Shown here: positions 15,659 to 25,201 of the stretch, in pieces | Numbering within the stretch: position 1 is the stretch's first letter | How the letters are laid out: every line of letters begins with the position of its first letter | NCBI RefSeq assembly: GCF_000762845.2 | Contig: NZ_JRMQ02000002.1 | Coordinates: forward strand, 1-64,000 | Length of the DNA: 64,000 nt | Reading direction: 5' to 3' | Origin: Helicobacter japonicus | GTDB lineage: Bacteria > Campylobacterota > Campylobacteria > Campylobacterales > Helicobacteraceae | Notes under the pieces: generated by a model | Told to the model about the DNA's origin: nothing | The model's database searches: none | What the model saw: only the letters and a program-made list of their open reading frames with translations | Position numbers and translations under genes: made by a program

Positions 15659-18475
15659 ATGATGAATATAATTAAAACACTTTTTTGTTCAATGAAAATG
15701 GTTCTTTTGCTTATGGGTATATATGCCATAGCTTGTGCCATAGCAACATTTATTGAAAAATATGACGGCACACTTGCAGCTCGCTTATGGGTATATGACG
15801 CATTTTGGTTTGAGATATTACATTTATGGCTTGTAGCTTGTCTCATTGGCTGTTTTATTACTTCAAAAGCGTGGCAGAGAAAAAAATATGCTTCATTGCT
15901 CCTGCACGCTTCTTTTATCGTTATTATCATTGGTGCAGGTATTACTCGTTATTATGGATTTGAGGGCATAATGAATTTAAGAGAAGGTGAAAGCGCAAAT
16001 ACCATTAGCACCAATGAAAATTATATTTTTATTCAGGTTAAAAATCCTCAAGGTAATGTAGAATCTGTAAGAATTCCTACTTATATTGATGAAAAAGTCA
16101 ATCGCAAAATTAATCAACATTTCAAATTCTTTGACAAACCTTTGACATTGCATACAGAAGAATTTGTAGCAAAAGTAGATATGTCTAATCGTGTTATGCT
16201 CTATGCGAGTATTGATTTTTTAGGAAAAAATGAGAAAACATTCATTATGCGTGATGGGAATAACGCACCTACAAGAGAAAATATTAGTATGGTTATAATT
16301 GAAGATTATACGATATTTCTTGCGTGGGGAGCAGATAGGATTGCTCTCCCCTTTAGCATAAAGCTTAATCATTTTGAGCTTGAGCGATACCCGGGTTCAA
16401 ACTCTCCCGCCTCGTATGCTTCAGAAGTAGAAGTGCTTGATGGAGAAAACCCTCCCTTGCCTTTTAGAATCTTTATGAATAATGTGCTTGATTATGGTGG
16501 TTATCGCTTTTTTCAAAGCTCCTATCACCCTGATGAAAAAGGCTCAATTCTCTCTGTCAATAATGACCCAGGCAAAATACCAACATACATAGGCTATGCT
16601 ATGCTTATACTTGGTGTAATTTGGCTACTTTTTGATAAAAATGGACGCTTTGCCACACTTGGTAGATTCTTAAAAACACAAAAATTTTTATCTTTTGTCC
16701 TTTGTGGTGCGCTCTTTACTTTGCTCTCTCCTCAAATGACTTACTCAGCTCAAGCACAAACAGATTTCTCACCCAAAGATGAAATGCCATTACAAGATAT
16801 TCCTTCTATGATAAAATCATTAAAGAATACTACAAGTCTTGTTGATGAATTTGATAGAATCCTTGTTCAAGATTTTGGTGGGCGCACAAAACCTTTGCAT
16901 ACCCTTACTGATGAATATATCCATAAACTTACACAAAAAAGAACATTTCAAGGACTAAATCCTTCACAAGTTTTCTTAGGTATGCTTTTTTATCCACAAG
17001 AATGGCAAAGTATCCAAATGATAGCTACTAAAAGCCCGAAACTAAGACAGATTCTAGGATTAGATGAGAATCAAAAATATCTTGCCTATATTGATGTTTT
17101 TACACCACAAGGTCAATATATTCTCCAAAACTATGTAGAATCTGCGAATCTTAAAAACCCCGCTTCACGCAATACTTTTGAAAAAGATGTCATAAGCGTA
17201 GATGAACGTATTAATTACGCTTTTCTTATCTATACTGGGCAAGTGCTAAGAATATTTCCTGATAATAAATCTCCCAATAATCAATGGCTCACTCCAATTG
17301 ATGCTATTAGTAGTGCCATAGCTCAAGGTGATATAAAAAAGACAAAAGAACTTATAGATATTTATAAAATACTTACACAAGGTATGCAACAAGGAATAGA
17401 GACAAATAATTGGCAAGAAGCAATAAATGCAGTGCAAAATATTCGCACGTTTCAACAAGACAATGGTGCTTCCTTACTTGTTTCACCTGCAAAGGTAGAT
17501 TCTGAAATTTGGCTCAATGTTTATAATCCATTTTATCAGCTTATTTTTCCCTATATTCTTATAAGTATTGTGCTTTTTATTATTGTGCTTGTAGGGATTC
17601 TTAAAAATACACCTACTCGTCCTCTTATTCATAAAACATTCTATGTCCTTTTGCTTGGACTTTTTATTTTACATACTTTCGCTCTAGGATTGCGGTGGTA
17701 TGTGAGCGAACACGCTCCGTGGAGCAATGCGTATGAATCTATGCTTTATATTGCGTGGGCAGCAATTTTCTCTGGAGTAGTATTTTTTAGACGCTCAAAC
17801 CTAGCATTATGCGCTTCAAGCTTATTGGCAGGTATCACACTCTTTGTAGCACATCTTGGTGATATGGACCCACAAATTGGTAATCTTGTCCCTGTGCTTA
17901 AATCCTATTGGCTTAATATTCACGTCTCTGTTATCACTGCAAGTTATGGATTCTTGGGATTATGCTTTATGCTCGGACTTATCACACTTATTATGTTTAT
18001 TTTAAGAAGCCCAAAGATTCCATTAAAAGCTGCATCAAAAGATAATATTACAAATTCTATTCTCTCACTTGTCGCACTGAATGAAATGTCAATGATACTT
18101 GGGTTATTTTTACTTCTTGTAGGTAATTTCTTAGGCGGCATTTGGGCTAATGAATCTTGGGGAAGATATTGGGGTTGGGATTCTAAAGAGACTTGGTCGC
18201 TTATTAGCATTGGTGTATATGCTATTATTCTCCATTTACGCTTTGTATGCGCGCGCAATATGCCATTTGTATTGACAACCGCCTCTGTGATAGGCTTTTT
18301 CTCTGTGTTGATGACATATTTTGGTGTTAATTTATATCTTACAGGTATGCATAGCTATGCTGCAGGAGAAGCTGTGCCTATGCCATTATGGTTTATCCTT
18401 ATGATTCTTGGCATTTTTGTGCTTATTATTCTGGCAAGTAGAAATAGACAGCTTGATATGCCGCGTATTTCGTAA
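15659..18475 (+). CDS. ccsBA: Fused cytochrome c synthetase CcsBA (system II)
   Basis: This 938-residue inner-membrane protein fuses ResB/CcsB (about 1-360 plus a long periplasmic part to 610) with CcsA (about 620-938). It exports heme and ligates it to apocytochrome c outside. The WWD heme-binding domain is clear (WGRYWGWDSKETW, about 835-847). Conserved histidines are seen at 83 (TM, LLLHASF), 755 (NIHVSV), 859 (IILHLRF) and 898 (TGMHSYA), the set known to hold heme in this family. Fused CcsBA is typical of epsilonproteobacteria, and that of H. hepaticus has been studied in E. coli. The upstream thioredoxin lipoprotein and hemH are functional neighbours. Confidence 0.96.
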   Translation: MMNIIKTLFCSMKMVLLLMGIYAIACAIATFIEKYDGTLAARLWVYDAFWFEILHLWLVACLIGCFITSKAWQRKKYASLLLHASFIVIIIGAGITRYYGFEGIMNLREGESANTISTNENYIFIQVKNPQGNVESVRIPTYIDEKVNRKINQHFKFFDKPLTLHTEEFVAKVDMSNRVMLYASIDFLGKNEKTFIMRDGNNAPTRENISMVIIEDYTIFLAWGADRIALPFSIKLNHFELERYPGSNSPASYASEVEVLDGENPPLPFRIFMNNVLDYGGYRFFQSSYHPDEKGSILSVNNDPGKIPTYIGYAMLILGVIWLLFDKNGRFATLGRFLKTQKFLSFVLCGALFTLLSPQMTYSAQAQTDFSPKDEMPLQDIPSMIKSLKNTTSLVDEFDRILVQDFGGRTKPLHTLTDEYIHKLTQKRTFQGLNPSQVFLGMLFYPQEWQSIQMIATKSPKLRQILGLDENQKYLAYIDVFTPQGQYILQNYVESANLKNPASRNTFEKDVISVDERINYAFLIYTGQVLRIFPDNKSPNNQWLTPIDAISSAIAQGDIKKTKELIDIYKILTQGMQQGIETNNWQEAINAVQNIRTFQQDNGASLLVSPAKVDSEIWLNVYNPFYQLIFPYILISIVLFIIVLVGILKNTPTRPLIHKTFYVLLLGLFILHTFALGLRWYVSEHAPWSNAYESMLYIAWAAIFSGVVFFRRSNLALCASSLLAGITLFVAHLGDMDPQIGNLVPVLKSYWLNIHVSVITASYGFLGLCFMLGLITLIMFILRSPKIPLKAASKDNITNSILSLVALNEMSMILGLFLLLVGNFLGGIWANESWGRYWGWDSKETWSLISIGVYAIILHLRFVCARNMPFVLTTASVIGFFSVLMTYFGVNLYLTGMHSYAAGEAVPMPLWFILMILGIFVLIILASRNRQLDMPRIS

Positions 18476-18501
18476 CTTATTTCAAAAAAAGGAGTGGTTT
18501 A

Positions 18502-20547
18502 ATGAAAAAGTTTTTGTTATGGTTTCTTGGGATTATTTGTGTCGTGTTGTTACTTGTTATAGGAGTGCTTTTCACTCCTCCGGGAAATGCTTTAGTGAAA
18601 AAGATTGCACAATCTCAAGTAGATCAATACGCCCCGATTAAGCTTGATATACAAACTTTTAAGCTGGGATTTTCAAGTATAGATGTGCTTATCACGCATA
18701 GCGATAAGATTCTTATTACGCTTAATGGCGACTTCTCGCTTTTCTCACAAACACTTGATTTGATATTTAAAGTTGATGCAAAAGATATATCTGTTTTAGG
18801 AGAACTTGTAGATACACCTTTGCAAGGAGGATTTATCATAAATACTACTGCAAAAGGTGCGCTTAATCATCTTGAAATCAATACAACAAGTGATATTGCA
18901 AAATCCTTTACTGATATTGCTGTGCTTTTACAAGATTATACACCTACTTCAATCATTGCTCATATCAAAGATTTACAAATAAAAGAAATTCTTGCTATGG
19001 CAGGTATGAAGCCCTATGCAAATGGTGCGCTTAATCTTGAAGCCGATATTAAAGGTGATGCAGATATGAATTTTAATGGAAATGCACTTTTAAATATCAC
19101 TCAAGGCTTAGTAGATAGTGTGCTTATAAAAAAAGATTTTGAAGTAGATGTGCCAAAGACAACTTTTGTCATTACACTTAATGCTCTTTTTGATATGAAC
19201 AAACTTAACCACGATTTTAATTTTAATTCTAATATCGGCAATATTCACTCACAAGGGGAAACACTCATTAATACTCTCGCAACACAAACTACCTATGCAA
19301 TAAATCTTAATGACCTCTCTGCCTTCACACCATTAGCAGGTATGCCTATACGCGGTAGTTTCAATACAAAAGGTAAAGTAACTGGAGATATGAAACTCCT
19401 TAATGTTGATGGCAGCTCGGATATTGCAAGTTCGGATACTCTTTATAAGGCTACGCTTAAAGATTTATCACCAGAATCTGCACAAGCCCATATTAAAAAT
19501 CTTCGCCTTGACACACTTTTATGGATGATTTATATGCCTCGCTATGCCAATATGAATCTTAATCTTGATTCTGTCGTAAATGATTTAGATAAGGGCATTT
19601 CTACCCAAACAACACTCACACTCTCTGGCATAACAAACAATGCTGTAATAAAGCAAGAAATGGATATGGATATGCCTAATACAAACTTCACACTTAAATC
19701 TGCAATAGATATTGATAAGGGTATAGGCGAAGCTAACTCAACCTTAGATTCTGATATTGCCAAACTTAATCTCCAAAAAACTACAATTAATCTTAATGAA
19801 TTTGCTTTTCAAGTGCCTTATGTTGCCACAATTCCTAATCTCAAAAAACTCAAATTTCTTACAGGGATAGAGCTTGCAGGAGATTTCAAAGCCACAGGCG
19901 TAGCCAAACTTACAGATTCTCTGTATGCAGATTTTCACACACAATCTATTGGAGGCAATATAGATGCGGTGCTTGATAATAACGACCTTGCCGCTTCACT
20001 CAAAGATGTGAATACATTAAAACTCTTTAAAATGGCGCAACTCCCTGAAGTTTTTAGTTCAGATATGAATGGAAACTTACACTACAATACTTTGAGTGAA
20101 AAAGGCACACTTAAAGCTGTCATCAGCAATGGTAAGCTTATGCCTAATCAAATAACAGAACTTGTGCAAAAATATCTCAATACAGACATCACAAAAGAGA
20201 CTTATGAAAATGCAGGAATTAATGCAGAGATTAACAAGAATCTTATCACAGCAGATATTGGGCTAAAAAGTGCCAATACAATCATTGCTGCACAAGGGGC
20301 AAATATCGATATGGATAAAGGCACAATCAATACCGATATGAAGTTCCAAATCAAAGATAAATACATCTACCTCAAAGCTCGTAATCAACTTGCTTCACCC
20401 ACAATTACAATTGATGCAAATGATTTGATTAAAGCCGAAGCAGGTAAGGCTATTACCAAAGGTGCGCAAAAGGCTATGGATAAATACATAAAAGATGACA
20501 AGGTTAAAGAGGGCGCACAAAAGCTCCTTAATAATATCTTTAAGTAG
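18502..20547 (+). CDS. AsmA/TamB-like repeat protein with N-terminal anchor
   Basis: The 681-residue protein has one N-terminal membrane helix (about 3-23) and a long beta-rich periplasmic part. I see internal repeats of about 175 residues: IIAHIKDLQIKEILAMAG at 151 recurs as QAHIKNLRLDTLLWMIY at 328 and, more weakly, as ASLKDVNTLKLFKMAQ near 498; VLIKKDFEVDVPKTTF at 207 recurs as AVIKQEMDMDMPNTNF at 381. Anchor plus repeated beta grooves is the plan of AsmA, TamB and YhdP proteins that carry phospholipids between membranes, so I propose such a role; direct family assignment is uncertain. It follows ccsBA by 26 bases with a GGAG site at 18491-18494. Confidence 0.65.
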   Translation: MKKFLLWFLGIICVVLLLVIGVLFTPPGNALVKKIAQSQVDQYAPIKLDIQTFKLGFSSIDVLITHSDKILITLNGDFSLFSQTLDLIFKVDAKDISVLGELVDTPLQGGFIINTTAKGALNHLEINTTSDIAKSFTDIAVLLQDYTPTSIIAHIKDLQIKEILAMAGMKPYANGALNLEADIKGDADMNFNGNALLNITQGLVDSVLIKKDFEVDVPKTTFVITLNALFDMNKLNHDFNFNSNIGNIHSQGETLINTLATQTTYAINLNDLSAFTPLAGMPIRGSFNTKGKVTGDMKLLNVDGSSDIASSDTLYKATLKDLSPESAQAHIKNLRLDTLLWMIYMPRYANMNLNLDSVVNDLDKGISTQTTLTLSGITNNAVIKQEMDMDMPNTNFTLKSAIDIDKGIGEANSTLDSDIAKLNLQKTTINLNEFAFQVPYVATIPNLKKLKFLTGIELAGDFKATGVAKLTDSLYADFHTQSIGGNIDAVLDNNDLAASLKDVNTLKLFKMAQLPEVFSSDMNGNLHYNTLSEKGTLKAVISNGKLMPNQITELVQKYLNTDITKETYENAGINAEINKNLITADIGLKSANTIIAAQGANIDMDKGTINTDMKFQIKDKYIYLKARNQLASPTITIDANDLIKAEAGKAITKGAQKAMDKYIKDDKVKEGAQKLLNNIFK

Positions 20548-20561
20548 AGGCAAGACTTAGA

Positions 20562-20575
20562 GGAATATCTTTTGC
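20562..20575 (+). promoter_or_regulatory. Candidate sigma-54 promoter for flgF
   Basis: GG at 20562-20563 and GC at 20574-20575 are separated by ten bases, within AGGAATATCTTTTGCTT, which fits the -24/-12 signature (consensus about TGGCACN5TTGCW). It lies 37 bases upstream of the flgF ATG. RpoN is encoded at 59,932 in this window. Confidence 0.5.
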
Positions 20576-20612
20576 TTTTATACTTTATATACTTGATATA
20601 TAAAGGGATTTT

Positions 20613-21443
20613 ATGCAAAGTGGATATTACAACACCACAGGCGGTATGGTAACGCAATTCAACCGCCTTGACCTCATCTCAAATAATTTGGCAAATCTCA
20701 ATACTACAGGATTCAAACGCGATGATGTTGTTATTGGGGATTATTTGCGCCTTTATGAAACGCACAAAGAACAGCTTCCCATAGAAGACCATACACGCAA
20801 AGCCGCTAAATTTCTTAACCGCACAATGAATCGTGTGCCTATTATTAGTGAAGAATATACAGACAGAAGTGTAGGCAATCTCACTCAAACAGATAATCCA
20901 CTTGATTTTGCCTTACAGAGAGAAAATGCGTTTTTTGTAATACAAACGCCAGATGGTATCCGTTATACGCGTGATGGCAACTTTAATCTTAATAGCGATG
21001 GTTATCTTGTTAATAAAGAAGGATATTTAGTGTTAAGCCGCGATGGCATAGATTCACAAGAGGGTATCCGCGTTTCTGCAGGGCTTCATATTGAATCTGA
21101 CACATCAGGCAATCTCTATTTGCGTAATCTTAACAATGATGCTATTGGCGAACAAATTAATATTGGCGCACTTGCAATAGTAGGATTTGAGAATCCGCGT
21201 TATCTCAAAAAAGTAGGAAAAAATCTCTATGAATACCCAAAAGAAAGAAAAGATGAACGAGAAATCGTGCAAAATAGCATTGTTGCACAAGGCTTTGTTG
21301 AAAAAAGTAATGTCAATGCTGTGCGCGAAATGACTTCACTCATTGAAACAAATCGCCTTGTAGATATGTATTCTAAAGTGATGAAAAGCCATATGGACGA
21401 TCTTAACACAGAAGCCATTACTAAACTTGCTGTGCGTGCTTAA
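20613..21443 (+). CDS. flgF: Flagellar basal-body rod protein (FlgF)
   Basis: This proximal-rod component of the flagellar basal body is exported through the flagellar type III system. The 276-residue protein has the N-terminal rod motif ISNNLANLNTTGFKR near 22-36 and the family C-terminal helix with SLIETNRLVDMYSKVMKSH near 240-258. The central IQTPDGIRYTRDGNF block is shared by FlgF, FlgG and FlgE. I call it FlgF because a closer FlgG homologue of 262 residues is at 55,399. An AAAGGGA ribosome site and a sigma-54-like promoter lie upstream. It is the only flagellar gene in its neighbourhood. Confidence 0.88.
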   Translation: MQSGYYNTTGGMVTQFNRLDLISNNLANLNTTGFKRDDVVIGDYLRLYETHKEQLPIEDHTRKAAKFLNRTMNRVPIISEEYTDRSVGNLTQTDNPLDFALQRENAFFVIQTPDGIRYTRDGNFNLNSDGYLVNKEGYLVLSRDGIDSQEGIRVSAGLHIESDTSGNLYLRNLNNDAIGEQINIGALAIVGFENPRYLKKVGKNLYEYPKERKDEREIVQNSIVAQGFVEKSNVNAVREMTSLIETNRLVDMYSKVMKSHMDDLNTEAITKLAVRA

Positions 21444-21470
21444 AATACTATTTTAAACAAGGATAACAGA

Positions 21471-23162
21471 ATGCAAGGACATACTCAAGGTATGAAAGAG
21501 TTACTTAATTGCTTTGAATATATAAAATGCTATCACGCGGATATGCTTGATTCCATAGCAATTATGCTTGAAATGTTTTGGCTTAAACGACATTCCCCTG
21601 CATTTATAGAATCCCTTATTACTCTTGCCACAAAACGCAAGCCTATTTATGATGAATGCGCCGATACTCTTAAAAATGGTTTAGGTGAAGATTTATATAT
21701 TCCACCTAATCCTCACTCTAACCTCCTTAAGATTCTTAAAGTAATTTTTGCAAATGATGCCTCAAATCGCACAATTGAAGAATTTTTACATATCATTACA
21801 CAAAAAAAGACTACGCACAAGCTATTCTCTTATTCTACACCACTTGAAGTGAATGAACTCCTTGTAGGATTACTTGATATTAAACAACACCAAAGCGTGT
21901 ATAATCCCTGCTATGGTATGGGAAGCTTGTTCTTTGCCATCGCAAACACCACCCATCAATTTGAGCTTTATGGCGAAGAATTAGAATCCTCTCTAGCACG
22001 CATTGCAAAGATTATTTGTAAAATTATTGATTTAGATTCTAAGCATTTACTTTTGAATAATATCCTCACAAATGAGCAATTTAAAGACCAAAAATTTGAT
22101 AAAATCATCTGTAATCCACCACTTGATAGCCATATAGGGACACAATTTTTAAAAGAAGATAAACGATTTGCAACCTATGAATCTTTAATAAAAACCTATC
22201 CTGAATTACTTTTTCTTATACATTCTCTTTTTTATCTTAAAGATAAAGGTGTATTTATCTTACGCACACAAACCTTGCTTAAATCTTCACTTGAAGGTAG
22301 ATTGCGTGAGAGATTATGTGAAGAAAAGCTTATAGAAGCTATCATCGAGCTTCCAAAAAATATTTTTCCACACCAAACTTATGATTTTTCAATCATTGTG
22401 CTTTCGCAGCATAATCACGGCATTTTGCACATTAATGCCAACTCGCCACATTTCTATCAAAAAGATGGCAAATATAATCGTATTATTAATCTTGATGAGA
22501 TTCTTGATATTTATCATCATAAACGCATAGGTGAGCATTCTGCTTTTACTCCGCTTCATCAAGTTAATCCTCACGATTTGAGCGTGGCAGCCTATGTCAA
22601 AAAACAAACTACTACGACACAAAACCATACGCCACTCTCTGCACTTGATGTAAATATTTTTCGAGGGCAGCGCGTATATGGTGGTAATAAAGATGAAAAA
22701 ATTGCATATTTTGATTTGGGAATTGCTGATTTTACAGATTTTGGATTCTGTTATGAATTTTCCACACAACGTTTTAAGGGTGATATTCATAAGATTCATA
22801 AATATAGTCTAAAACCCTATGATATTGCTATTTCTATTCGAGGCACCACGCCTAAATTTACAATCCTAAGCCCAGCCATAGAACAATACAAAGTCGTAGC
22901 AAATGCAGGTATTATCATCGTGCGCGCACCAAATCCGCAAATAGCTATAGGAATTTACTGCTACCTTTTCTCCACACAAGGGCAAAATATGCTTGCAACA
23001 CTCTATGAACGCGCTCTTGGGAATCTTAATATTCTTGATTTGGAGCAGCTCCCCATTCCTAATGATTTCACACTTCATTCACAAGAGACTTTTGACAAAA
23101 TACAAAACTATGCTTTGGAGCTTAAATCTTTACAAGATAAACTACAAAAACTAAGAGGTTAA
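21471..23162 (+). CDS. Orphan N6-adenine DNA methylase fused to a specificity-like domain
   Basis: Residues about 110-330 resemble HsdM-type N6-adenine methyltransferases: the catalytic motif IV NPPL is at 215-218, and motif I appears as NPCYGMGSLFF (145-155), where the usual first Asp is Asn and the usual third-glycine context is changed. Residues about 375-560 resemble an HsdS half: LKPYDIAISIRGTTPKF, NAGIIIVRAPNPQIA, and ALGNLNILDLEQLPIP at the end. No restriction subunit or separate HsdS is nearby. It is 563 residues, follows flgF by 27 bases and precedes a sugar acetyltransferase by one base. It may be a solitary epigenetic methylase or a protein no longer able to bind SAM well. Confidence 0.7.
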   Translation: MQGHTQGMKELLNCFEYIKCYHADMLDSIAIMLEMFWLKRHSPAFIESLITLATKRKPIYDECADTLKNGLGEDLYIPPNPHSNLLKILKVIFANDASNRTIEEFLHIITQKKTTHKLFSYSTPLEVNELLVGLLDIKQHQSVYNPCYGMGSLFFAIANTTHQFELYGEELESSLARIAKIICKIIDLDSKHLLLNNILTNEQFKDQKFDKIICNPPLDSHIGTQFLKEDKRFATYESLIKTYPELLFLIHSLFYLKDKGVFILRTQTLLKSSLEGRLRERLCEEKLIEAIIELPKNIFPHQTYDFSIIVLSQHNHGILHINANSPHFYQKDGKYNRIINLDEILDIYHHKRIGEHSAFTPLHQVNPHDLSVAAYVKKQTTTTQNHTPLSALDVNIFRGQRVYGGNKDEKIAYFDLGIADFTDFGFCYEFSTQRFKGDIHKIHKYSLKPYDIAISIRGTTPKFTILSPAIEQYKVVANAGIIIVRAPNPQIAIGIYCYLFSTQGQNMLATLYERALGNLNILDLEQLPIPNDFTLHSQETFDKIQNYALELKSLQDKLQKLRG

Positions 23163-23163
23163 A

Positions 23164-23640
23164 ATGAAAATTATAGAATCTCAAGTAGTCAATGTAAAGG
23201 CAGGAGCAAATGTAATGCTTATCCACCCGAGCAATCTTTATGGTTGCACCTTAAGTGATGATGTATTTGTAGGACCATTTTGCGAGATTCAATGTGATGT
23301 GATTATAGGCAAACGCACACGTGTTCAGTCTCATAGTTTTATCTGCTCTGCTGTGCATATCGGGGAAGACTGCTTTATTGGACATAGCGTAATGTTTGTA
23401 AATGATAGATTCACAAATGGCACACCCGCACCTTGTAAAAGTATGTGGGAATCCACACATATCGGAAATCGCGTGTGTATTGGTTCAAATGCAACAATTT
23501 TGCCTGTATCCATTTGCGATGATGTTGTTATTGGTGCTGGAGCAGTTGTTACAAAAGATATTACACAAAGTGGATTCTATGTTGGCAATCCGGCACGCTT
23601 TTTACGCCCTTTAGAATCTAGCACACAAGAAAAGCAATGA
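23164..23640 (+). CDS. Left-handed beta-helix acetyltransferase (WbpD/WlbB-like)
   Basis: The 158-residue protein is made of hexapeptide repeats, with ISLEUC-type turns visible as DVFVGPFCEIQCDVIIGK, HIGEDCFIGHSVMFVND and ICDDVVIGAGAVVTKDI. VNDRFTNG near 79-86 and the closing YVGNPARFLRP are typical of UDP-2-acetamido-3-amino sugar N-acetyltransferases that finish diacetamidouronic acids for surface polysaccharide. It overlaps uppS by four bases and follows the methylase by one base, so it belongs to this transcription unit. The companion dehydrogenase could be the gene at 6,037. The exact acceptor sugar is inference. Confidence 0.8.
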   Translation: MKIIESQVVNVKAGANVMLIHPSNLYGCTLSDDVFVGPFCEIQCDVIIGKRTRVQSHSFICSAVHIGEDCFIGHSVMFVNDRFTNGTPAPCKSMWESTHIGNRVCIGSNATILPVSICDDVVIGAGAVVTKDITQSGFYVGNPARFLRPLESSTQEKQ

Positions 23641-24347
23641 ACAAAAATCCTCAACATATCGCTATTATAATGGACGGCAATGGTCGTTGGGCACAAAATC
23701 AAGGTAAAAAGCGCACACAAGGACACAAAGAAGGCGCAAAAATTGTGCGTGATGTAACACAATGGTGTGCTTCGCAACATATTCCTTTTCTTACACTCTA
23801 TGCCTTTTCAACAGAGAATTGGAAACGTCCCAAAGTGGAGGTTGATTTTCTTATGCGCCTTTTGGAAAAATATTTACACGATGAAAAATCTGTATATATG
23901 AAAAATAGTATTAAGTTTCGTGCTATTGGCGATATAAGTGTTTTTAACAAATCTCTTCAGAATGCAATTTTTGAACTGGAGCATAGCACACAAAATCATA
24001 CAAATCTCACGCAAATTCTAGCTCTCAATTATGGTTCGCACGATGAAATTGCACGCACTTTTATTAAAATTACCCACACATTAAACCAAGAAGATATTTT
24101 AACGCTCACTCCTCAAAAAATGATTGCACTCATTAATGCTAATCTTGATACCGCAACTTTACCTGAAGTTGATATGCTTATCCGCACAGGTGGGGAAAGC
24201 CGCATATCAAACTTTTTGCTTTGGCAATCAAGCTATGCTGAATTCTTTTTTACACCTACACTTTGGCCAGATTTTACAACAGATGAGCTTGATTGTATGC
24301 TCAAAGATTTTTTGCAACGTAAAAGACGATTTGGGGCTTTAAATTAG
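23637..24347 (+). CDS. uppS: Undecaprenyl pyrophosphate synthase (UppS)
   Basis: This cis-prenyltransferase makes the C55 lipid carrier precursor for peptidoglycan and LPS O-chain. The 236-residue protein has IAIIMDGNGRWAQNQGKKR at the N-terminus with the catalytic Asp of MDGNGRW, TLYAFSTENWKRP near 64 and the last family block DMLIRTGGESRISNFLLWQ near 178. The length is normal. The ATG lies within the stop region of the acetyltransferase gene (ATGA overlap), suggesting coupled translation and a shared link to surface glycan synthesis. A 9-bp inverted repeat terminator-like hairpin begins at its stop codon. Confidence 0.95.
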   Translation: MNKNPQHIAIIMDGNGRWAQNQGKKRTQGHKEGAKIVRDVTQWCASQHIPFLTLYAFSTENWKRPKVEVDFLMRLLEKYLHDEKSVYMKNSIKFRAIGDISVFNKSLQNAIFELEHSTQNHTNLTQILALNYGSHDEIARTFIKITHTLNQEDILTLTPQKMIALINANLDTATLPEVDMLIRTGGESRISNFLLWQSSYAEFFFTPTLWPDFTTDELDCMLKDFLQRKRRFGALN

Positions 24348-24368
24348 AATCTTGCCTTAGCAAGATTC
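24347..24368. terminator. Inverted repeat between convergent genes
   Basis: GAATCTTGC and GCAAGATTC form a perfect 9-bp stem with a CTTA loop between the uppS stop and the end of the lysozyme-like gene. It could serve as a two-way terminator, though no U-run of normal length follows on either strand. The left arm contains the recurrent AGAATCT motif. Confidence 0.55.
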
Positions 24369-24374
24369 ATATTA

Positions 24375-25097
24375 TTATTCTTCTAAGATGATGAATTTCT
24401 CTTGTGTTTGTGTGGTATTTTGCTTTTTATGCGTGTCTTTTTTGTGAATTATTGTATTTTTTATCTGCAAGTTTTGCGTTTGTAATTGTGTGTGTTTTAC
24501 AAAATCAAGCGCATAGTCTTTTTTTGCAAGTTTCGCAGTGCCCGCACTTATTTTAGGAATGTAATCTTGCAAGACTTTCACGCGCGCAAAAACATCTTCA
24601 AAATACTCCTGTGCCATTTTATTGCGCTCCCTATCCTTTTCCCAGCTAAAGCCCTTATTATAAGATTTAATCACCTCATACCAATTCCCCTTACGCACTT
24701 TATGCCAATATTTTAACTCTTCAAGCGCACTTTGTGAGGCAAAATCATCATCACGCATAAGAAGCTCTCCCACCATATTGCGCATAAAGTTTGTATCTTT
24801 TTGTTTATGCTTTTTGATAATTCCCGGTATATGAGCGTGATAAATCCCAGCAGATGGGTCAGCAAAATTCACACGATATTCTCCAGCACAAGATTCTTTC
24901 CACGCAATAGCTGCCATCGTGTAACCAAAGCCACTTTTTGCACCATATTTAAAAGCTTTTAAAATCACTTGCTTTTGGTTTTTGTTAAAATCCTTAGGTT
25001 GCACACATTTACCCTCAATCTTATAAAGTGGCAAGGCAAATACAGGTAAAGCTATACAGCAAAACATCATAGCAATACAATAGATAAAGATTCTCAC
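24375..25097 (-). CDS. Periplasmic lysozyme-like / transglycosylase-like protein
   Basis: The 240-residue protein has a signal peptide (cleavage near ALPVFA, about residue 21). AAIAWKESCAGEY (Glu68 in the ES pair) followed by DPSAGIYH near 80 resembles the catalytic Glu and the following G/S-rich loop of lytic transglycosylases and goose-type lysozymes. YNKGFSWEKDRERN near 145 resembles a later SLT block. The C-terminal 50 residues are Lys, Gln and Thr rich and look disordered. The start is GTG 25097 with GGGAG upstream. I infer peptidoglycan cleavage in the periplasm, perhaps linked to shape or flagella. No named family was recognised with certainty. Confidence 0.6.
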   Translation of the reverse strand: MRIFIYCIAMMFCCIALPVFALPLYKIEGKCVQPKDFNKNQKQVILKAFKYGAKSGFGYTMAAIAWKESCAGEYRVNFADPSAGIYHAHIPGIIKKHKQKDTNFMRNMVGELLMRDDDFASQSALEELKYWHKVRKGNWYEVIKSYNKGFSWEKDRERNKMAQEYFEDVFARVKVLQDYIPKISAGTAKLAKKDYALDFVKHTQLQTQNLQIKNTIIHKKDTHKKQNTTQTQEKFIILEE

Positions 25098-25201
25098 TCT
25101 CTGCTCCCTTATAAATCCTCAAATCTTGCATTATATAAATAACTTTTTAATAACTCTGCGTTACAATCACACAATCATATCTAAATTTTAAAGGAATATT
25201 C

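Noticed and set aside
15565-15930. 121-codon minus-strand frame opposite the ccsBA start
   Set aside because: Antisense shadow; crosses two well-supported plus-strand genes.
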